Below, one piece after another: positions 60,882 to 64,000 of a stretch of 64,000 bases of DNA. The notes beneath the pieces are model-generated. The model was given only the letters and a program-made list of their open reading frames with translations. It did no database searches and was not told where the DNA came from. Origin of the DNA: Halisarca cf. caerulea (Eukaryota; Porifera; Demospongiae; Chondrillida; Halisarcidae). Position 1 is the stretch's first letter; each line of letters begins with the position of its first letter. The translations under genes and the position numbers were made by a program. The DNA is taken from positions 1,776,569 through 1,840,568 of the forward strand of contig CAUJGJ010000003.1 in the NCBI GenBank assembly GCA_963170055.1, given 5' to 3'.

Positions 60882-63800
60882 TTAGTACCAATCTTGGTAC
60901 GCAGGTGAGGGCTCGATTTTGACATTAGATGTATCAAGATCACTTTGTCTCACAGCACGTGTTGTTGCATAGGCAGGAGAAGGTTGCATCTGAACAGCAT
61001 CAGCTTCAGAAGGATCATCATAGATCACATCTCTGCCCGCTGTTGTCTTTGATCTTATGGGATAATAGATAGCAAATAAAAACAATTAAATTACAATGTT
61101 TAAATCTTGATTTACACTACAGATTCTGTGGTAAACCAAATACTGTACTCTACTAGCATTAGGTGGTTGAGGACCGTGGAAGGGTAATTCACACAGGTGG
61201 CTAGCTAGCTGCTAGGCCCTGTACTTCTCCTGATGTGGGGAGAAGTATACTTGGTTAGTGACTAGACTAGCTGGTGGCATGCAGGAGTCACAAATCACTA
61301 CTAACATAGTTTAAAGTAAAGAGACATGTTGGGAATGACAAACTCTTGGTCATACTATAATACCACAGAGGTTAATACCACAAATTCAAGTGCATGATCG
61401 TTTTACAATAGCCTTCAACAATCATTTATTATGTTAATTTGTTCTTCGCGTGTTTCTGTCCTATAGTTAGTCTGGCCGGCTAGACTGTCTCGTTTTAAAT
61501 TTAATGACAGTGGCAATCAGAAACAAACCAATAAGAACATTGCAGCCAACAACTATAATTAAGTTATGTGTAATAGGTTCATATGAGCATGCACGTCTTG
61601 TAGAAATAAACTATACGCATGCAGAAACATCCCGTACAACAACATCTCAGATAAATCATAATCACCACACACAATTAACCTTTCTTCTTTCTTTAAAGAT
61701 TTCTTCTTTCGGTCGTCTAATTTTTGTACAAGGATACAAGAGCAGGTACAACTAGTTACTGTGGTACCTGGTGACTGAAATGGTTCATCAAATGCCTAAA
61801 ATACCTTTGGGTGAACTGTTCCTTGATTTCAAGCAAAATATACAAATCAAAACTAGAAATCCCAAAATGATGATGATAGCAACTCCACCAACAACACCTC
61901 CAACTATTGCTCCAATAGCTGAGTGGATCAGAGAATAGACTCAAGAATATTATGTAAAATGTGATGCTTGTAATGTGAAATCCTTTCTTCCTACAGACTA
62001 CCAGTCCAAATCAAGTCATTATATAATTTTACAACAGTTATTATCTTTAGTATATTATACATCATCATAATTTATAACATGACAAACTACTCTGTAAATT
62101 TTAGAAATATCTGATCACGATCAGTGCATATACTCACTATGAAAGATATTACTGCTACAAAATATGAATTATAATACCAGTGTTGGGGTCGTTACTTCTG
62201 AAAAGTAATCTCGCTACATATTACATATTACTATGAAAACTTGTAATGCGTTACAGTTACATATTAATCAAAAATAAATGTAACTTGCAATAATATTACA
62301 GATTACATTTGCTCCCATAAACTACCCCCAGTTGCAACCCAGTAAAAATTTTAACCCTCCTAAATGTGAACATAAACATAGCATGTAGGATTATTGAACA
62401 TTAGAATCAGAATTGGCCATTCGTGAAACAAAATTAATGTAATAGATTTCACAAGCAAGACAAAATCTGCTGGTATACTGAGGATGTACGTAGTGTAATG
62501 GGACCATCTCACTAACAATTCTGTGGCGTCCTTGACAGAAGCTCTACTTTTACTTATAAGCATTACTATAGCCACAAACTTACTTAGCTATATAATTTTG
62601 TAATGCATTACTTTCATTACAGAACTAATTATAAGATATTACTAGTTGTAAGACAGGTATTCAGTTATATTACTTTATTCCTGCAAAAGTAAGTATAATA
62701 TTACGTAATATACGCAGGTGAGTTATGTGCATTTTGCACATAAAACAAAATGGTGGCTGACAAACTTTACCGAAAATACACCCCATTTTTTCTTTCCTGT
62801 TTCATTGTGTGACCAAAACGAAGGTACTGTACAATACCTTTACATTATAATTGTACATTTACATTATAATTGTACAGTCTACTTAACGGCAGCACTGTGA
62901 TACGATTTCTACTTCGAAGGGCTCCTATGAATGGTAACTAACTTTTCACTGTATGGCTTCTTGAAATTCGCCTTGTTCCTGTTATGTGCACGTTTTTATA
63001 GTTTTCGAGAAGACACAAATACAAAAACATGTGCACATAAAATGAACGGAACAATGTATCAATAAGCCATACTGTGAAAACTTAGTATTGCCCTTTGTCA
63101 ACAACCTTGTAAAGTTTCAGAGCTACAAAGCACCGCTGAGTAGACCGCCTTTTGCAAAGAAAATTGGTCCTCGAGCTTTTGTCATCTTCCACCTATGTCC
63201 CGCCAATGTCAGGTGACTTTGCTCACGATGTTGCAATACATTCCACTTCGAAGGGTTCCTACGAATGGTAGCTAGCTTTTTCCTGCTTCAGCTTTCGATT
63301 TTCTTGTTTGCTCCGGCGATTTTAAGCTTTTAAAAGATTAAGAAAGAACAAAACAAGAAGAAGACGAATTATCCAGTCCAAGTTCACGCAGTCTGCACAT
63401 GACCAACCCACGCAAAATTAGAAAATGTGACAATTTTTTATAACATTCCTTTAAAACCACAAAACGCCCCCTTTCTGGCTGAGTTTGTACATAACCTACC
63501 TGCGTACTATACTTTGGTATTTGGTTACCCCCAACACTGATACCACTTAATCTAAGAACATATTAAAGAAAGTTAAGGTCAGAGCTAGGATACGTATATG
63601 CAGAGATCAGGTTGTAACTATATATTATTAGACTAAGTGGTACATAAAATTTTATAGTAGCAGTGATGGAATATGTGATCTCGAACTGTCGCAGTTTTCA
63701 AGGATATATGAGTGCTGAAGGATGAATTTATTTCTGTTAAAATTTCAAAAGTCGCCAACCACGAAAATGAGCTCCTCAAAATTTAATGTTATATGGTATA

Positions 63801-64000
63801 TACATAACTATCAGAACTATCCAAAGAAAATACCAGTCAAAGTATTCAAATGGTAAGTGCATGGGTCACCTCTGAAATTCTCATTTGACACTCTAGGTCA
63901 GAGCTTGGGTATGTATGTATATAAATTGCATGTGATAAACATGTTAGCCTTACGTGATGCAGGTGCCAGAGGTGGAGAAGTAGTTGGTAGCTCTACAGTA
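60882..64000 (-). CDS. Single-pass receptor-like gene, 3' end; 5' part beyond right edge
   Basis: Exons in gene order: 63954..>64000 (TVELPTTSPPLAPAS, a Thr/Pro-rich extracellular stalk), 61805..61918 (IGAIVGGVVGGVAIIIILGF then LVLICIFCLKSRNSSPK, a membrane helix with a basic stop-transfer end), 61680..61716 (DDRKKKSLKKEE) and 60882..61053 (SKTTAGRDVIYDDPSEADAV then QMQPSPAYATT and IEPSPAYQDWY, stop). Phases 1, 1 and 2 agree. The tail has a YDDP motif and two PSPAY motifs that could serve as phosphotyrosine or PTB/SH2 docking sites, as in the expanded receptor families of sponges. The 37-nt exon is small but bounded by good sites. The extracellular domains are not in the window, so the ligand class is unknown. 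Confidence 0.75.
62178..63539. mobile_element. Possible non-autonomous hAT element
   Basis: CAGTGTTGGGGTCGTTACTT at the left resembles hAT ends, and CCCCCAACACTG occurs at 63528-63539 in the opposite orientation. The left 400 bp are rich in TTACATATTAC-like words typical of hAT MITEs. The flanking octamers do not match, so the two ends may belong to different copies. Inside, about 62905-62945 and 63240-63285 are direct repeats (ACTTCGAAGGGCTCCTATGA / ACTTCGAAGGGTTCCTACGA). It lies in the receptor gene's intron. Confidence 0.35.

Overview
The window looks like a piece of an animal nuclear genome, most likely a demosponge. It is AT-rich and has spliced genes with GT-AG introns. It carries EGF and fibronectin-III fragments of cell-surface receptors, receptor tails with Pro-x-Ala-Tyr motifs, abundant small DNA transposons and many TACG-type simple repeats. 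No prokaryotic gene, rRNA, tRNA or CRISPR array was seen. The host assignment is inference from gene content, not a database match.

Layout. (1) 59-14296, minus: one large secreted or surface EGF-repeat gene with a signal-peptide exon at 14239-14296. It has three complete tandem copies of a seven-exon, seven-EGF cassette and the start of a fourth, and continues off the left edge. Homologous exons keep identical lengths (87/120/90/111/87/126 nt), all in phase 1-1; only the Thr/Pro linker exon varies (180/210/189/207 nt). The inter-cassette introns contain different transposons. (2) 14600-24300: gene-poor, with a retroelement fossil (about 18990-19690, minus) and two decayed fibronectin-III exons (20790, 22024). 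(3) 24378-28739, plus: a 1348-codon open frame of unknown, probably transposon-derived function, with one likely coding exon upstream. (4) 29253-30077, plus: a complete three-exon CCCH zinc-finger gene. (5) 30289-31365, minus: a small uncertain gene. (6) 31768-40659, minus: a ten-exon gene with a ParB-like domain. (7) 40867-54702, plus: a complete 14-exon gene (763 aa) of the DUF7869-like, RNase-H-like family. It starts 207 bp from gene 6, so the two appear to share a bidirectional promoter. Its 6.56-kb fourth intron holds two complete DNA transposons. (8) 54703-60880: gene-poor, with microsatellites, a receptor TM/tail pseudogene at 57522 and foldback elements. (9) 60882-64000, minus: the 3' end of a single-pass receptor gene running off the right edge.

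The most unusual object is a 3573-bp TA-flanked Tc1-type element (42076-45648). It carries an intact DD34E transposase and, convergent to it on the other strand, a spliced 477-aa BEN-domain protein. Its ends hold arrays of the palindrome GTGATCAC. An 864-bp non-autonomous relative (565-1428) has the same termini and the same palindrome arrays, so both genes, or at least the transposase, may act on it in trans. Next to it lies an intact hAT element (45758-48089).

All exon structures were built by hand from open frames, splice dinucleotides and phase continuity. They have not been checked against transcripts.
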